In this document: in pieces, positions 29,828 through 38,195 of the stretch
Position numbering within the stretch: the stretch's first letter is position 1
How the letters are laid out: every line of letters begins with the position of its first letter
Origin: a virus
Virus record (IMG/VR): IMGVR_UViG_3300018036_000023
Span: 1-42,602 of that record
Length of the DNA: 42,602 bases
Direction: 5' to 3' (one strand)
Translations under genes and position numbers: made by a program
The notes under the pieces: generated by a model
What the model was told of the DNA's origin: nothing
Databases searched by the model: none
Seen by the model: only the letters and a program-made list of their open reading frames with translations

Positions 29828-30519
29828 CACAAAAAATATACGTAGGTTACGACACAAGAGAAGACATTGCATGGCAAGTTTGCAAACATAGTATTGAAGT
29901 TAATTCTCCAACAGCAGTTGTTGAACCACTTAAACTTACAGAACTAAGAGAACACGGTTGGTACTGGAGAGACGTAGATAAGTTAGGATCAACTGAATTT
30001 ACATTTAGTAGATTTTTAATTCCGGAACTAATGAACTTTCAAGGCTGGGCATTGTTTTGCGATAGCGATATTGTGTTTTTAGAAAATGTAAAAAACTTGT
30101 TTGATCAAGCAGATGACAAATATGCAGTCATGTGTGCAAAGCACGACTATACACCTAAACCTGGAATCAAAATGGATGGCCAAACACAAACTGTTTATCC
30201 ACGTAAGAATTGGTCAAGCGTTGTGTTATTCAACTGTGCTCATCCAAGTAACCAAGCACTTACTACAGAATTAGTTAATAATCCTCAAACCACAGGCAAG
30301 TACTTGCATAGATTTAGTTGGCTAAAAGACGAAGAAATAGGAACACTGAGTCATGAGTGGAATTGGCTTGTTGGCTGGTATGAAGAACCGCAAGACGGGA
30401 CTCCAAAAGCATTACACTATACAGAAGGTGGACCGTGGTTTGAAAACTATAGACACTGTGCATATGGAGATGTCTGGAAAAAGTTTCTCACAGATATGAT
30501 GTACTCAAATGACGATTGA
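29824..30519 (+). CDS. GT8-like glycosyltransferase
   Basis: A 231-aa GT-A enzyme. 'KIYVGYDTREDIAWQVCKHSI' is the first Rossmann unit with the donor-binding Tyr-Asp. 'EFTFSRFLIPELMNFQGWALFCDSDIVF' holds the DxD motif (Asp-Ser-Asp near residue 79). 'SVVLFNCAHPSNQAL' is the acceptor loop, and 'LSHEWNWLVGW' followed by 'ALHYTEGGPWF' gives the metal-binding His as in GT8. It has the complete motif set of the family. It overlaps both neighbours. The donor sugar is unknown. Confidence 0.78.
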   Translation: MTQKIYVGYDTREDIAWQVCKHSIEVNSPTAVVEPLKLTELREHGWYWRDVDKLGSTEFTFSRFLIPELMNFQGWALFCDSDIVFLENVKNLFDQADDKYAVMCAKHDYTPKPGIKMDGQTQTVYPRKNWSSVVLFNCAHPSNQALTTELVNNPQTTGKYLHRFSWLKDEEIGTLSHEWNWLVGWYEEPQDGTPKALHYTEGGPWFENYRHCAYGDVWKKFLTDMMYSNDD

Positions 30520-30976
30520 AGAAAAAGTTAAAGACTGGGCATTCGGCCAATTATCAAAAGTAAGCGAGCAATTTAATAATATGTCTCCTTGCCCTTACGC
30601 TAAGGCTACCTTTGTTAATGATAAAGTTTCATTTGTAAAAACAGATTACAAAGACTTTTTAGATACAGTTACAAAGGAAACATTAAACTTCACAGGTGAA
30701 AAAGATGTTGTAATTGTTTACTCCGAACACAATCCTTTTGGGTTAGATTATCTTGAAGGTAGTGTAGAAGCAATGAACTTTGCATTAAATCATATGAAAA
30801 AAGATATATGGTTATTAGGATTCCATCATGAATGGACAATGGTGTTTATTCAAAAAATTACAAAACTTGACGATGCCAGTATTGACTTAGAACAAAAGGG
30901 GTATTACAATAATTATAACAAAGACCAGTTTGATCATTATGTTGCAAAAAGAAGAAAATTGAGAGATAGATTATGA
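30509..30976 (+). CDS. 155-aa protein of unknown function
   Basis: No family recognised. A 'SPCPYAKATFVN' stretch near residue 26 and 'WLLGFHHEWTMVFIQKI' near residue 103 are the clearest features; the only Cys is at the first. An 'EHNPFGLDYLEGSVEAMNFAL' region is helical and acidic, and the C-terminus is basic (AKRRKLRDRL). No signal peptide or membrane segment. It starts inside the previous gene (11-nt overlap) and ends inside the next (4 nt). It is likely cytoplasmic and part of the glycan set. Confidence 0.6.
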   Translation: MTIEEKVKDWAFGQLSKVSEQFNNMSPCPYAKATFVNDKVSFVKTDYKDFLDTVTKETLNFTGEKDVVIVYSEHNPFGLDYLEGSVEAMNFALNHMKKDIWLLGFHHEWTMVFIQKITKLDDASIDLEQKGYYNNYNKDQFDHYVAKRRKLRDRL

Positions 30977-31773
30977 GAGACCACTGTTACATAACTGACT
31001 CCGAAGATGCTATTATTAAATTATTAATATCCTCGTTTAAGAACAATCAACTCATCGGCTATAAAGAACTAGCAACAAAACCTGACAGAGTTCCATTAGT
31101 TGTTAGAGGTATGACTGAGCGTAAAGCCATTGAAGTTGCTATTAAACAACATAGGGATTTCTATTACATTGATACAGGATATATGGGCAACTTACAAAAA
31201 AGAAAAGATTGGCATCGCGTTGTAAAAAATAATGTACAACACACAACACCGCGGTATGACTTACCAGATGACCGTTTTAATCAAGCGGCGAGTAGAGATA
31301 GATTTACTGGTTGGAAAAAAATGGACGGTCCTATACTACTAGTAACTCCTAGTGCAAAACCTTGTAACTATTATAATATTAATAGAGATCAATGGGTAAA
31401 TGATACCATTATTGAAATTAAAAAATATACTGATAGACCTATTATTATTAGAGATAAAGGACTACGTAGAGAACGACTAGGCGATAACAGCGTACCAGCA
31501 CAGTTGTTAAGAGATAACATTCATTGTTTAGTAACATACAATTCGATTGCGGCAACTGAAGCAATTAGTATGGGAGTTCCTGCTATTGCACTTGCCCCAG
31601 GTGCGGCAGGAGAGTTATGTACGGACTCAATAAGCAAAATTGAATCACCATACTTTCCAGATGAAGATAAAGTTATTGCTTGGCAAAATTGGTTAGCGTA
31701 TTGCCAATACACAACAACAGAATTACGTACAGGATTAGCACTAGGAATACAAGAGGATTTAAATTTATGTTAA
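30973..31773 (+). CDS. Capsule-type (KpsC/KpsS-like) GT-B protein 1
   Basis: First of three related genes in this stretch. The 266-aa product has 'PILLVTPSAKPC', then 'QWVNDTIIEIKKYTDRPIIIRDKG' and, in the donor half, 'IHCLVTYNSIAATEAISMGVPAIALAPGAAGEL'. The S-x-A-x-E-A-x-x-x-G-x-P pattern is that of capsule-synthesis and Kdo-transferase-like GT-B enzymes. The usual His-Pro of the sugar-binding loop (as in the next two copies) is Asp-Lys here. The N-terminal half is short. Overlaps: 4 nt upstream, 7 nt downstream. I expect membrane-surface glycan transfer but cannot name the sugar. Confidence 0.5.
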   Translation: MRDHCYITDSEDAIIKLLISSFKNNQLIGYKELATKPDRVPLVVRGMTERKAIEVAIKQHRDFYYIDTGYMGNLQKRKDWHRVVKNNVQHTTPRYDLPDDRFNQAASRDRFTGWKKMDGPILLVTPSAKPCNYYNINRDQWVNDTIIEIKKYTDRPIIIRDKGLRRERLGDNSVPAQLLRDNIHCLVTYNSIAATEAISMGVPAIALAPGAAGELCTDSISKIESPYFPDEDKVIAWQNWLAYCQYTTTELRTGLALGIQEDLNLC

Positions 31774-32693
31774 CAGTAGCATCATACATGAAGGTTATTC
31801 CACCAGGGAATTCAAATCCTGAAAAACCAGCATTACTAAAAAACTTTATTACAGGTGTAAATGCATCTGGAGACCGAGGAATTATTTGTCAAACATTTCA
31901 TCCAATGGATACCGATGTAGCAGTTATTCAAGGCTTTGTCCATGCTAACAGTAAAAATGTTCCTCATCTTAAATTGCGTAGACAAGTATATGAAAATCAA
32001 ATGCGAAGAGAAAAGAAGTGTATTATTGTAGACAGTAACTTATTCCTAGCATATGACCCTAACAATACTAAAACATATCTACGTTACAGTTACGATGGCA
32101 TTTTTGCAAACACTGGAGATTATTGTTATTCTAAAGAAACCGTAGATCCAAAACGATGGGATAAGATAGCAAAGGATTTAAACATTCAAGTTAAACCTTG
32201 GCGTATGGCAGATCATGGACATATTCTTATTGCTTGTCAGCGAGACGGCGGCTGGAGTATGCAAGGACAAAATGTATTACAATGGTTAGAACAAACAGTT
32301 AACAAAATTCGTAAAGTTACAGACTCCCCTATAGTTGTACGTTTTCATCCAGGGGATAAACGTAGAGATTTATATCCTAGAATGATCAAACATCTTGATG
32401 TAATTCCAAGTACAAAGACAACTCTACTACACGACTTACAATCTGCAAAAGCATTCGTAGGACATAACAGCAGTCCTGGAGTAATTGCGGCAATTGAAGG
32501 TGTGCCTGTATTTTTGACAGACGCTGGAAGAAGTCAGGCTAAAGATGTTTCTCATTATAATTTTAACGATTTACTTCATCCTAAAGTCTTTGATAGAACA
32601 GAATGGTTACAGAAATTAGCAATGTGTCATTGGACTTTAGATGAATTAAAAACTGGAGAGTGTTGGCAACATATGAGGAAATTTATCAAATGA
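31767..32693 (+). CDS. Capsule-type (KpsC/KpsS-like) GT-B protein 2
   Basis: I take ATG 31767 (MLTVASYMKVIPPG, 308 aa), which follows AGAGGA; the upstream in-frame start lies deep in the previous gene. The donor half resembles its neighbours: 'HILIACQRDGGWSMQGQ', 'LEQTVNKIRKVTDSPIVVRFHPGD', 'SAKAFVGHNSSPGVIAAIEGVPVFL'. The His-Pro-Gly and Asn-Ser-Ser ... E-G-V-P motifs are intact. The N-terminal half has 'DVAVIQGFVHANSK' and 'CIIVDSNLFLAYD'. It overlaps the next gene by 4 nt. Confidence 0.55.
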   Translation: MLTVASYMKVIPPGNSNPEKPALLKNFITGVNASGDRGIICQTFHPMDTDVAVIQGFVHANSKNVPHLKLRRQVYENQMRREKKCIIVDSNLFLAYDPNNTKTYLRYSYDGIFANTGDYCYSKETVDPKRWDKIAKDLNIQVKPWRMADHGHILIACQRDGGWSMQGQNVLQWLEQTVNKIRKVTDSPIVVRFHPGDKRRDLYPRMIKHLDVIPSTKTTLLHDLQSAKAFVGHNSSPGVIAAIEGVPVFLTDAGRSQAKDVSHYNFNDLLHPKVFDRTEWLQKLAMCHWTLDELKTGECWQHMRKFIK

Positions 32694-33517
32694 GAATACT
32701 AGTAGTCACAACATTCCATCAAGCAGGCATGGAAGTATACGGCCAAAGATTTATTGACACGTTTAGTACAAATGTAGATAAGCGTATTGATTTAAGAGTA
32801 TACGCTGAAAATTGTAATCCAATAGTTCCAGAAGGAGAAGATCGAATTGCAATCTTTTCTGCTGAATCTAATCTTCAAAAGTTACAAGCATTTAAACAAA
32901 AGTGGAAAGATGTTCCTAAGGCAAATGGAAAATGTCCTCCAGAAATTAAAGTCAAACGTCCACGAGATTGGCATAAAGAATTTAAATGGGACGCAATACG
33001 CTTTGCTAATAAAGTATATGCTGTATTTGAAGCCTGTCAAGATCCCGAATATGATCTAGTTGTATGGATGGATGCTGACACAGTTTGTCATAGTCCAATC
33101 ACGTATGAAAAATTTATTAGTTTCTTTCCTACAAGCACATGGCTAAGTTATTTAGGTAGAGGACATAAATGGCCCGAGTGTGGATTTTATGGACTGCAAG
33201 TTAAGAAGACTGCCTCTAAAGATTTTCTAAAAGAATTTGAACGTGTCTATGAAGATGCTGATAATGGAATTTTTAGAATGGAAGAGTGGCACGATAGTTA
33301 TGTATTTGACGAAGTTCTTAAAAAGATTAGAACGACATATCCTGAGATACACGATTTAAGCGGACATTTAGTTAAAGGAGAAGGGCACCCCCTTATCAAT
33401 TGCGAACTAGGTGCATACTTTGATCATCTTAAAGGCGGACGTAAATCCGAAGGTATGAGTCGCCGTAAAGATCTTTTTAGAGTACGGAAAGAGGCATATT
33501 GGCAACAGGTAAAATAA
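32690..33517 (+). CDS. GT-A-type glycosyltransferase
   Basis: Start ATG 32690 (MRILVVTTFHQAGMEVYGQRF, 275 aa), overlapping the previous stop; the upstream in-frame start reads through the previous gene. 'YDLVVWMDADTVCHSPIT' near residue 119 carries the DxD motif (Asp-Ala-Asp). 'SWLGRGHKWPECGF'-like sequence (here 'SYLGRGHKWPECGFYGLQV') is the acceptor loop. 'EEWHDSYVFDEVL' is a helical acidic end seen in GT-A enzymes of sugar-chain synthesis. It sits between two capsule-type genes. Substrates unknown. Confidence 0.68.
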   Translation: MRILVVTTFHQAGMEVYGQRFIDTFSTNVDKRIDLRVYAENCNPIVPEGEDRIAIFSAESNLQKLQAFKQKWKDVPKANGKCPPEIKVKRPRDWHKEFKWDAIRFANKVYAVFEACQDPEYDLVVWMDADTVCHSPITYEKFISFFPTSTWLSYLGRGHKWPECGFYGLQVKKTASKDFLKEFERVYEDADNGIFRMEEWHDSYVFDEVLKKIRTTYPEIHDLSGHLVKGEGHPLINCELGAYFDHLKGGRKSEGMSRRKDLFRVRKEAYWQQVK

Positions 33518-34359
33518 AATTCAGTTTGTTTACAGACTATGGAGCACTTAATTCAAAAACAGTGTTCCAAGCATTTGCTCAAGGCTGTCAACAGTTAGGA
33601 CATGATGTTGTTTACAACGACATGAATGCCGACGTTGCTGTTATCTGGAGTATACTGTGGCATGGAAGAATGACAGCGAATAAAAAAGTTTGGGATCATT
33701 TTAGAAATCAAAATAAGAATGTTATAGTATTAGAAGTAGGAGCATTGCATAGAAATGTTACATGGAAAGTAGGTATAAATGGAATTAATAGAGACGCTTA
33801 TTTTGGCGATGTGGGTATGGATAGTAGTCGTGCTGTTGGTCTCGGTGTTAAATTAAAACCTTGGCAAGATCCAGGAGAACATATATTAATTTGTACACAA
33901 CATGATAAGAGTAGACAATGGGAAGGACTTCCGCCTATTAGTGATTGGGTGTTAGAAGTTATAGATCATATTAGAAGTCAAACCGATCGTTCGGTTATAA
34001 TTCGCCCGCATCCTAGATGTAAACTTGAAGGTATTCAACACGAGTTTCCTAATGTTAAATTACAGCATCCGGTTCATATTAACGGTACATATGATGATTT
34101 TGATTTAGACTTTAACAATGTGTATGCTATTGTTAATTGGTCTAGCAATCCTGCTATCCAATCAATCATCGAAGGTGTGCCTGCATATGTAAGTCAACAC
34201 AGTCTAGCATATGATGTTGGTAATCCTATTTTTGGAGATTACAATAATCCGATCAGGCCTGATAGACAACAATGGATTAACGATTTGGTACATACAGAAT
34301 GGAGTGTACCTGAAATTGCACAAGGTATTCCACAAAAACGCTTGACTTCTTTATTATAA
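33499..34359 (+). CDS. Capsule-type (KpsC/KpsS-like) GT-B protein 3
   Basis: The start is TTG 33499 (MATGKIKFSLF, 286 aa), 4-5 nt after GAGG and overlapping the previous gene by 19 nt. It has the same plan as the gene at 31767: an N-terminal half with 'DVAVIWSILWHGRM' and 'VIVLEVGALHRNVTW', and a donor half with 'HILICTQHDKSRQW', 'VIDHIRSQTDRSVIIRPHPRCK', 'AIVNWSSNPAIQSIIEGVPAYV'. His-Pro and Ser-Ser-Asn ... E-G-V-P are intact. It closes the island; the uvsW-operon promoter begins inside its 3' end. Confidence 0.58.
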   Translation: MATGKIKFSLFTDYGALNSKTVFQAFAQGCQQLGHDVVYNDMNADVAVIWSILWHGRMTANKKVWDHFRNQNKNVIVLEVGALHRNVTWKVGINGINRDAYFGDVGMDSSRAVGLGVKLKPWQDPGEHILICTQHDKSRQWEGLPPISDWVLEVIDHIRSQTDRSVIIRPHPRCKLEGIQHEFPNVKLQHPVHINGTYDDFDLDFNNVYAIVNWSSNPAIQSIIEGVPAYVSQHSLAYDVGNPIFGDYNNPIRPDRQQWINDLVHTEWSVPEIAQGIPQKRLTSLL

Positions 34360-34370
34360 GACTGTATACT
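34342..34370 (+). promoter_or_regulatory. sigma70-type promoter for the uvsW operon
   Basis: TTGACT (34342-34347), a 17-nt spacer and TATACT (34365-34370). The -35 lies inside the end of the capsule-type gene. The leader of about 20 nt carries AGAGGA 8 nt before ATG 34398. With the promoters at 2914 and 16533 it forms a consistent early-promoter set. Confidence 0.8.
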
Positions 34371-34397
34371 AGTTCATAATAGTAGAGGATTCATTTA

Positions 34398-35675
34398 ATG
34401 AAACATAGTTATTCAATAGAGGATTGTCTTGAGTTTCTTGTAGGACACTCAATTGTTCCTGGATTACACTGGAAAGATAAACCATTTAATCTCTATAACG
34501 AAAATAGAAAGGTACTGTATAGTATCGGTACCCAGGTGTTTAAAGGAAAAGCATTAACTGATAAACAGCATGAGTTGGTTAAATCCTTGTTGGTTGAATG
34601 GTACTCAGATCAATTTAAAGCAGTTGGAATCAATATTGATCATCATGTCGACATACTACGTTCAGAATATAGAGTTGTAGATAAAAGTCATTGGGTTAAG
34701 AAAACTACTTCAGAAGGAAACACATATATTAGTATACGTTTTCCGTTTAGTAATAATGCTATTGATCATATTGCTAAAATCAAATCATTAACTAGTGATA
34801 GACTTACTCACAAAGAAGATTATGTGTATAAAGATCATATTCATAGTTTTAGATACAACGAAATTAATGTTTATAAAATAGTTAATATAGCAAATTCATT
34901 TGATAATAAGCCTTTTGAGTTTGATGAAGAAGTTATTCAAGACTATAATGATATTAAAAAATTTGATACAAACAAAGATGAATATGTTCCTGGCATTTAC
35001 AATTTAGAATATAAAAACATTCCAACTACATTAGAATCACATCTAACCAAACTATATGGCAAACCGTCCGAAAGTAATATCGTAGAACTTTGGGATAAAA
35101 GGCGTCTATATGGATTACACTCGTTTGACACTATTGATATTAGTAACTATTCAACATTATCAAATAAAATTTTAGAAAGACAAGTTGCAAATATTCAAAT
35201 TAGATCTGATGTTTGGACACTTGAACAACTGTTTGAATCAATCCGAGAACTAAATCGATTTCCGTTATTGGTGCTTATTAATGAGGATTATGCATCTGAT
35301 GAGTTGTCTATGTTTTGGAATGTTGTAAAAGGATTTATAGATAATAATGAGGTTTCAGTAACTTTTAGATTGGATAATAAAAATAATGAGGAATTTAACC
35401 AATTCATCAGAGATAAGGGATTAAATAATAGTGTAACAAATAAAACTAAAATTGTTGTTGCTAATAGAAAGAAAATTTCAAAGCCGGTTATTAAGTCTGA
35501 ATGGACACCAACGTGTATGTTAACATTTGGTACTTCACGAATCCCAAATCATATTGTTAATATCTACATGGAAAGTTTTGACTTAAAATTCTTTTATATA
35601 AAAGAAGACAGTTTAATATCTAGTACTATGCGTTCAAGACTACGCAAATACGACGAAGGAATTATTACAATATGA
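34398..35675 (+). CDS. 425-aa protein of unknown function upstream of UvsW
   Basis: No family recognised. It is hydrophilic, without signal peptide or membrane helices. Near residue 42 'YSIGTQVFKGKALTDKQHELVKSLLVEWYSDQF' forms two helices of a kind I associate with replication-module proteins. Residues 110-180 hold several strands ('NTYISIRFPFSNNAI', 'NEINVYKIVNIAN'). The C-terminal third has a Rossmann-like pattern ('RFPLLVLINEDYASDELSMFW', 'KTKIVVANRKK'). It is first gene after the sigma70 promoter, and its stop overlaps the uvsW start (ATGA), so the two are coupled. A DNA-repair or replication role is inferred from that. Confidence 0.65.
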   Translation: MKHSYSIEDCLEFLVGHSIVPGLHWKDKPFNLYNENRKVLYSIGTQVFKGKALTDKQHELVKSLLVEWYSDQFKAVGINIDHHVDILRSEYRVVDKSHWVKKTTSEGNTYISIRFPFSNNAIDHIAKIKSLTSDRLTHKEDYVYKDHIHSFRYNEINVYKIVNIANSFDNKPFEFDEEVIQDYNDIKKFDTNKDEYVPGIYNLEYKNIPTTLESHLTKLYGKPSESNIVELWDKRRLYGLHSFDTIDISNYSTLSNKILERQVANIQIRSDVWTLEQLFESIRELNRFPLLVLINEDYASDELSMFWNVVKGFIDNNEVSVTFRLDNKNNEEFNQFIRDKGLNNSVTNKTKIVVANRKKISKPVIKSEWTPTCMLTFGTSRIPNHIVNIYMESFDLKFFYIKEDSLISSTMRSRLRKYDEGIITI

Positions 35676-37132
35676 CAACTTGCAGAATAGTTTTACAAGA
35701 CGAAGTAAATCTAAAAATTGAAGGACTTGAAGTAGATGTTCGGAGAAAGATTGCGAACAAACTAAAGTTTCAAGTTCCTTATGCTCGTTATTTGCCTCAA
35801 TATAAACTAGGTAGATGGGACGGAACTGTAGGCTTCTTTGGTTTAGGTGGCAGTGGTTATATTAATCACTTGGATGTTATTCTTCGAGTTCTACAAGAAC
35901 AAGGTGTAGAAGTTGGGGATATTCAAGACAACAGAGAAAAACATAATTTAAGTTTTCCACAAGTAACAGAACGATACTGGGCAGACCAAGGCGTTGTATG
36001 GCCTAAAGGTCATCCAGCAGAAGGCGAAGATATTATTCTGCGTGACTATCAAGTAGAAGCAGTTAATAACTTTTTAAAAAATCCACAAAGTCTACAAGAG
36101 ATTGCTACAGGTGCAGGTAAAACTATTACAACTGCTACACTATCTCATCTATGTGAACCATACGGACGTAGTCTTGTAATTGTGCCTAACAAATCACTTG
36201 TTACACAAACAGAAGAAGATTATATTAACTGCGGACTAGACGCAGGTGTTTACTTTGGAGACCGAAAAGAACTAGGCAAAACTCATACTATCTGCACTTG
36301 GCAATCACTAAACATATTAGATAAGAAAAGCAAAAACGGTGAAGACGTCCTTACACTTGCAGAATTTTTAGATGGTGTTAGTGCTATTATTGTAGACGAA
36401 GTACACCAAGCAAAAGCAGATGTACTTAAAAAACTACTAACACAAAACTTAAAAAATGCTCCAATACGTTGGGGACTAACTGGAACTATTCCAAAAGAAC
36501 AATTTGAATTTCAAAGTATTCTTGCAAGTCTCGGACCGGTTGTAGGAAGTATTACTGCAAAAGAACTACAAGACAAGGGTGTATTATCTGATTGTCACGT
36601 CAATGTTGTACAAATGATTGATACTCAAGTACACACTGACTATCAGAGCGAATTAAAATATCTTGTTACTAACAAAGACAGGATTGAGTATATAGGCAAA
36701 CTTCTTAACAATATAAAACAAACAGGCAACACTCTAATTTTAGTAGATAGAATTAGTGCAGGCGAAATGTTACAAGAAATTATTCCAAACTCAACTTTTG
36801 TAAAGGGTGATGTTAAATTAAAAGATCGAAAAGAAACTTATGATACAATTAAAGAAGGTACCAATGAGGTTATTATCGCTACTTATGGGGTTGCCGCTGT
36901 TGGCATTAATATTCCTCGTATTTTTAATTTGGTACTTATTGAACCCGGGAAAAGTTTTGTCCGAGTTATTCAAAGCATTGGGCGTGGAGTAAGAAAGGCA
37001 AAGGATAAAGATTTCGTACAAATATGGGATATAACTTCAACTTGTAAGTATGCAAAGAGGCATCTTACTGAACGTAAAAAGTTTTACAAAGAAGCACAAT
37101 ATCCATTCACAATAGAAAAAGTAGATTGGTAA
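35672..37132 (+). CDS. uvsW: UvsW DNA/RNA helicase
   Basis: A superfamily-2 helicase that unwinds R-loops and branched DNA and moves the phage from origin- to recombination-dependent replication. The 486-aa length is close to T4 UvsW (about 500 aa). The N-terminal DNA-binding part ends with 'RDYQVEAVNNFL' (Q-like motif). Motif I is ATGAGKT (145-151), motif II is Asp242-Glu-Val-His245, motif III 'GLTGTIPK', and motif VI 'QSIGRGVRKAKDK'. Its start overlaps the previous gene's stop by 4 nt. The family call is secure. Confidence 0.95.
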   Translation: MTTCRIVLQDEVNLKIEGLEVDVRRKIANKLKFQVPYARYLPQYKLGRWDGTVGFFGLGGSGYINHLDVILRVLQEQGVEVGDIQDNREKHNLSFPQVTERYWADQGVVWPKGHPAEGEDIILRDYQVEAVNNFLKNPQSLQEIATGAGKTITTATLSHLCEPYGRSLVIVPNKSLVTQTEEDYINCGLDAGVYFGDRKELGKTHTICTWQSLNILDKKSKNGEDVLTLAEFLDGVSAIIVDEVHQAKADVLKKLLTQNLKNAPIRWGLTGTIPKEQFEFQSILASLGPVVGSITAKELQDKGVLSDCHVNVVQMIDTQVHTDYQSELKYLVTNKDRIEYIGKLLNNIKQTGNTLILVDRISAGEMLQEIIPNSTFVKGDVKLKDRKETYDTIKEGTNEVIIATYGVAAVGINIPRIFNLVLIEPGKSFVRVIQSIGRGVRKAKDKDFVQIWDITSTCKYAKRHLTERKKFYKEAQYPFTIEKVDW

Positions 37133-37140
37133 GGAGATAC

Positions 37141-37647
37141 ATGAATATACTAACATTAGATAATAAATCATTTTCTTTAAACAACTTGCCTGAACAAATC
37201 GAAGAAGACATTAGATTCAGTGTTTTGGATAATAGTAATCCAAAAGAACCTGATTTCTTTTTTATTCCTTTGATTTTTTTGGAGTCATTTAGTTCACCTG
37301 CGATTGTTTTAGAAATTGCAGGAAAAGAAGTGAGTATGCCATTAGATTGGCATATTGCAGTAGGAGATAGTTCAAGTGGAAACGACTTAGAAGTTCTTCC
37401 ACTAACATCAATTAACGATAGAGGATTTGAAGCATTCGTCTTTAATCCATTAACAAGTTTCAAACCAGACTTTGCAGAATTAAAAGTTATTAATTTTTAC
37501 AATGATGTGAAGTGGCACGTACCAAAAACTAAAAACGGACAACTACTAAGTGTTCCTATTACAGAAGGCGATGATCCGTTCTGTGCATTCTTTATTAAAG
37601 ACATTAGTAGACAGATTGAAACTATTGATTACGGAGAACTGTTTTAA
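37141..37647 (+). CDS. 168-aa protein downstream of UvsW, function unknown
   Basis: I choose ATG 37141 over an in-frame TTG at 37126, because AAGGAGA (37130-37136) is placed correctly for it. The product is mainly beta: 'DFFFIPLIFLESFSSPAIVLEIAGKEVSMPLDWHIAVGD', 'LEVLPLTSINDRGFEAFVFNPL', 'LKVINFYNDVKWHVPK'. No Cys cluster and no membrane segment. I recognise the shape as a protein often found beside uvsW in marine T4-like phages but not its role. The next gene's ATG overlaps its stop (TAATG). Confidence 0.65.
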   Translation: MNILTLDNKSFSLNNLPEQIEEDIRFSVLDNSNPKEPDFFFIPLIFLESFSSPAIVLEIAGKEVSMPLDWHIAVGDSSSGNDLEVLPLTSINDRGFEAFVFNPLTSFKPDFAELKVINFYNDVKWHVPKTKNGQLLSVPITEGDDPFCAFFIKDISRQIETIDYGELF

Positions 37648-38195
37648 TGGTGCACACTCTTTCGGATCATTATAGACGTCAACTTCTAAAGTTACATCAT
37701 ACTAAGAATTCGTTTGGTTCGAAGTCTTGGTATAAAGGACTTGACGAGTTCTTTGAAAAATATGAACCGGAGAGTGTAATTGATTACGGTTGTGGTAAAG
37801 GTAAGTTGTTAGAATCTATTAAAACACGATATCAAATTAAGGGAGTGGGATACGATCCTGGTGTAATTGAATTTATGACAACCCCGACTGAGCCTGCAGA
37901 TGTGCTAGTATGTACAGATGTATTAGAACACATTGAACCTAATTTTATCGATACAGTGCTTTCACAAATCGATAAGTTATATACAAAAGGAGCATGGCTA
38001 TTAATAGATACTGCTCCAGCAATTAAGTTTTTAGCAGACGGAAGAAATGCTCATCTAATACTTGAAGATAAAGAATGGTGGGATGATAAAGTAAAAACAA
38101 TAATGATTAATAGTACTATTGTTTCTAGTAAGTTTAAAAAAAATAAAGTTATAATGGAGGTGTGTAAAAATGGAACCGATACTAATAAGTCCTAA
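37647..38195 (+). CDS. Class I SAM-dependent methyltransferase
   Basis: A 182-aa protein with 'SVIDYGCGKGKLLESI' (motif I, near residue 44), 'GVGYDPGVIEF' (motif II acidic residue), 'ADVLVCTDVLEHIEPNFIDTVL' (motif IV, the 'DVLEHI' typical of UbiE/small-molecule methyltransferases) and 'GAWLLIDTAPA'. A conserved 'SKSWYKGLDEFF' helix precedes the domain. The target is unknown; the neighbourhood of oxygenases and a cupin suggests a small molecule or sugar. It overlaps the previous stop by 1 nt and the next gene by 26 nt. Confidence 0.8.
   Translation: MVHTLSDHYRRQLLKLHHTKNSFGSKSWYKGLDEFFEKYEPESVIDYGCGKGKLLESIKTRYQIKGVGYDPGVIEFMTTPTEPADVLVCTDVLEHIEPNFIDTVLSQIDKLYTKGAWLLIDTAPAIKFLADGRNAHLILEDKEWWDDKVKTIMINSTIVSSKFKKNKVIMEVCKNGTDTNKS

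Noticed and set aside
19447-34359. DNA base hypermodification as the purpose of the island
   Set aside because: No nucleotide hydroxymethylase, base kinase or DNA glucosyltransferase of the T4 kind is visible; GT types here resemble those for sugar chains.
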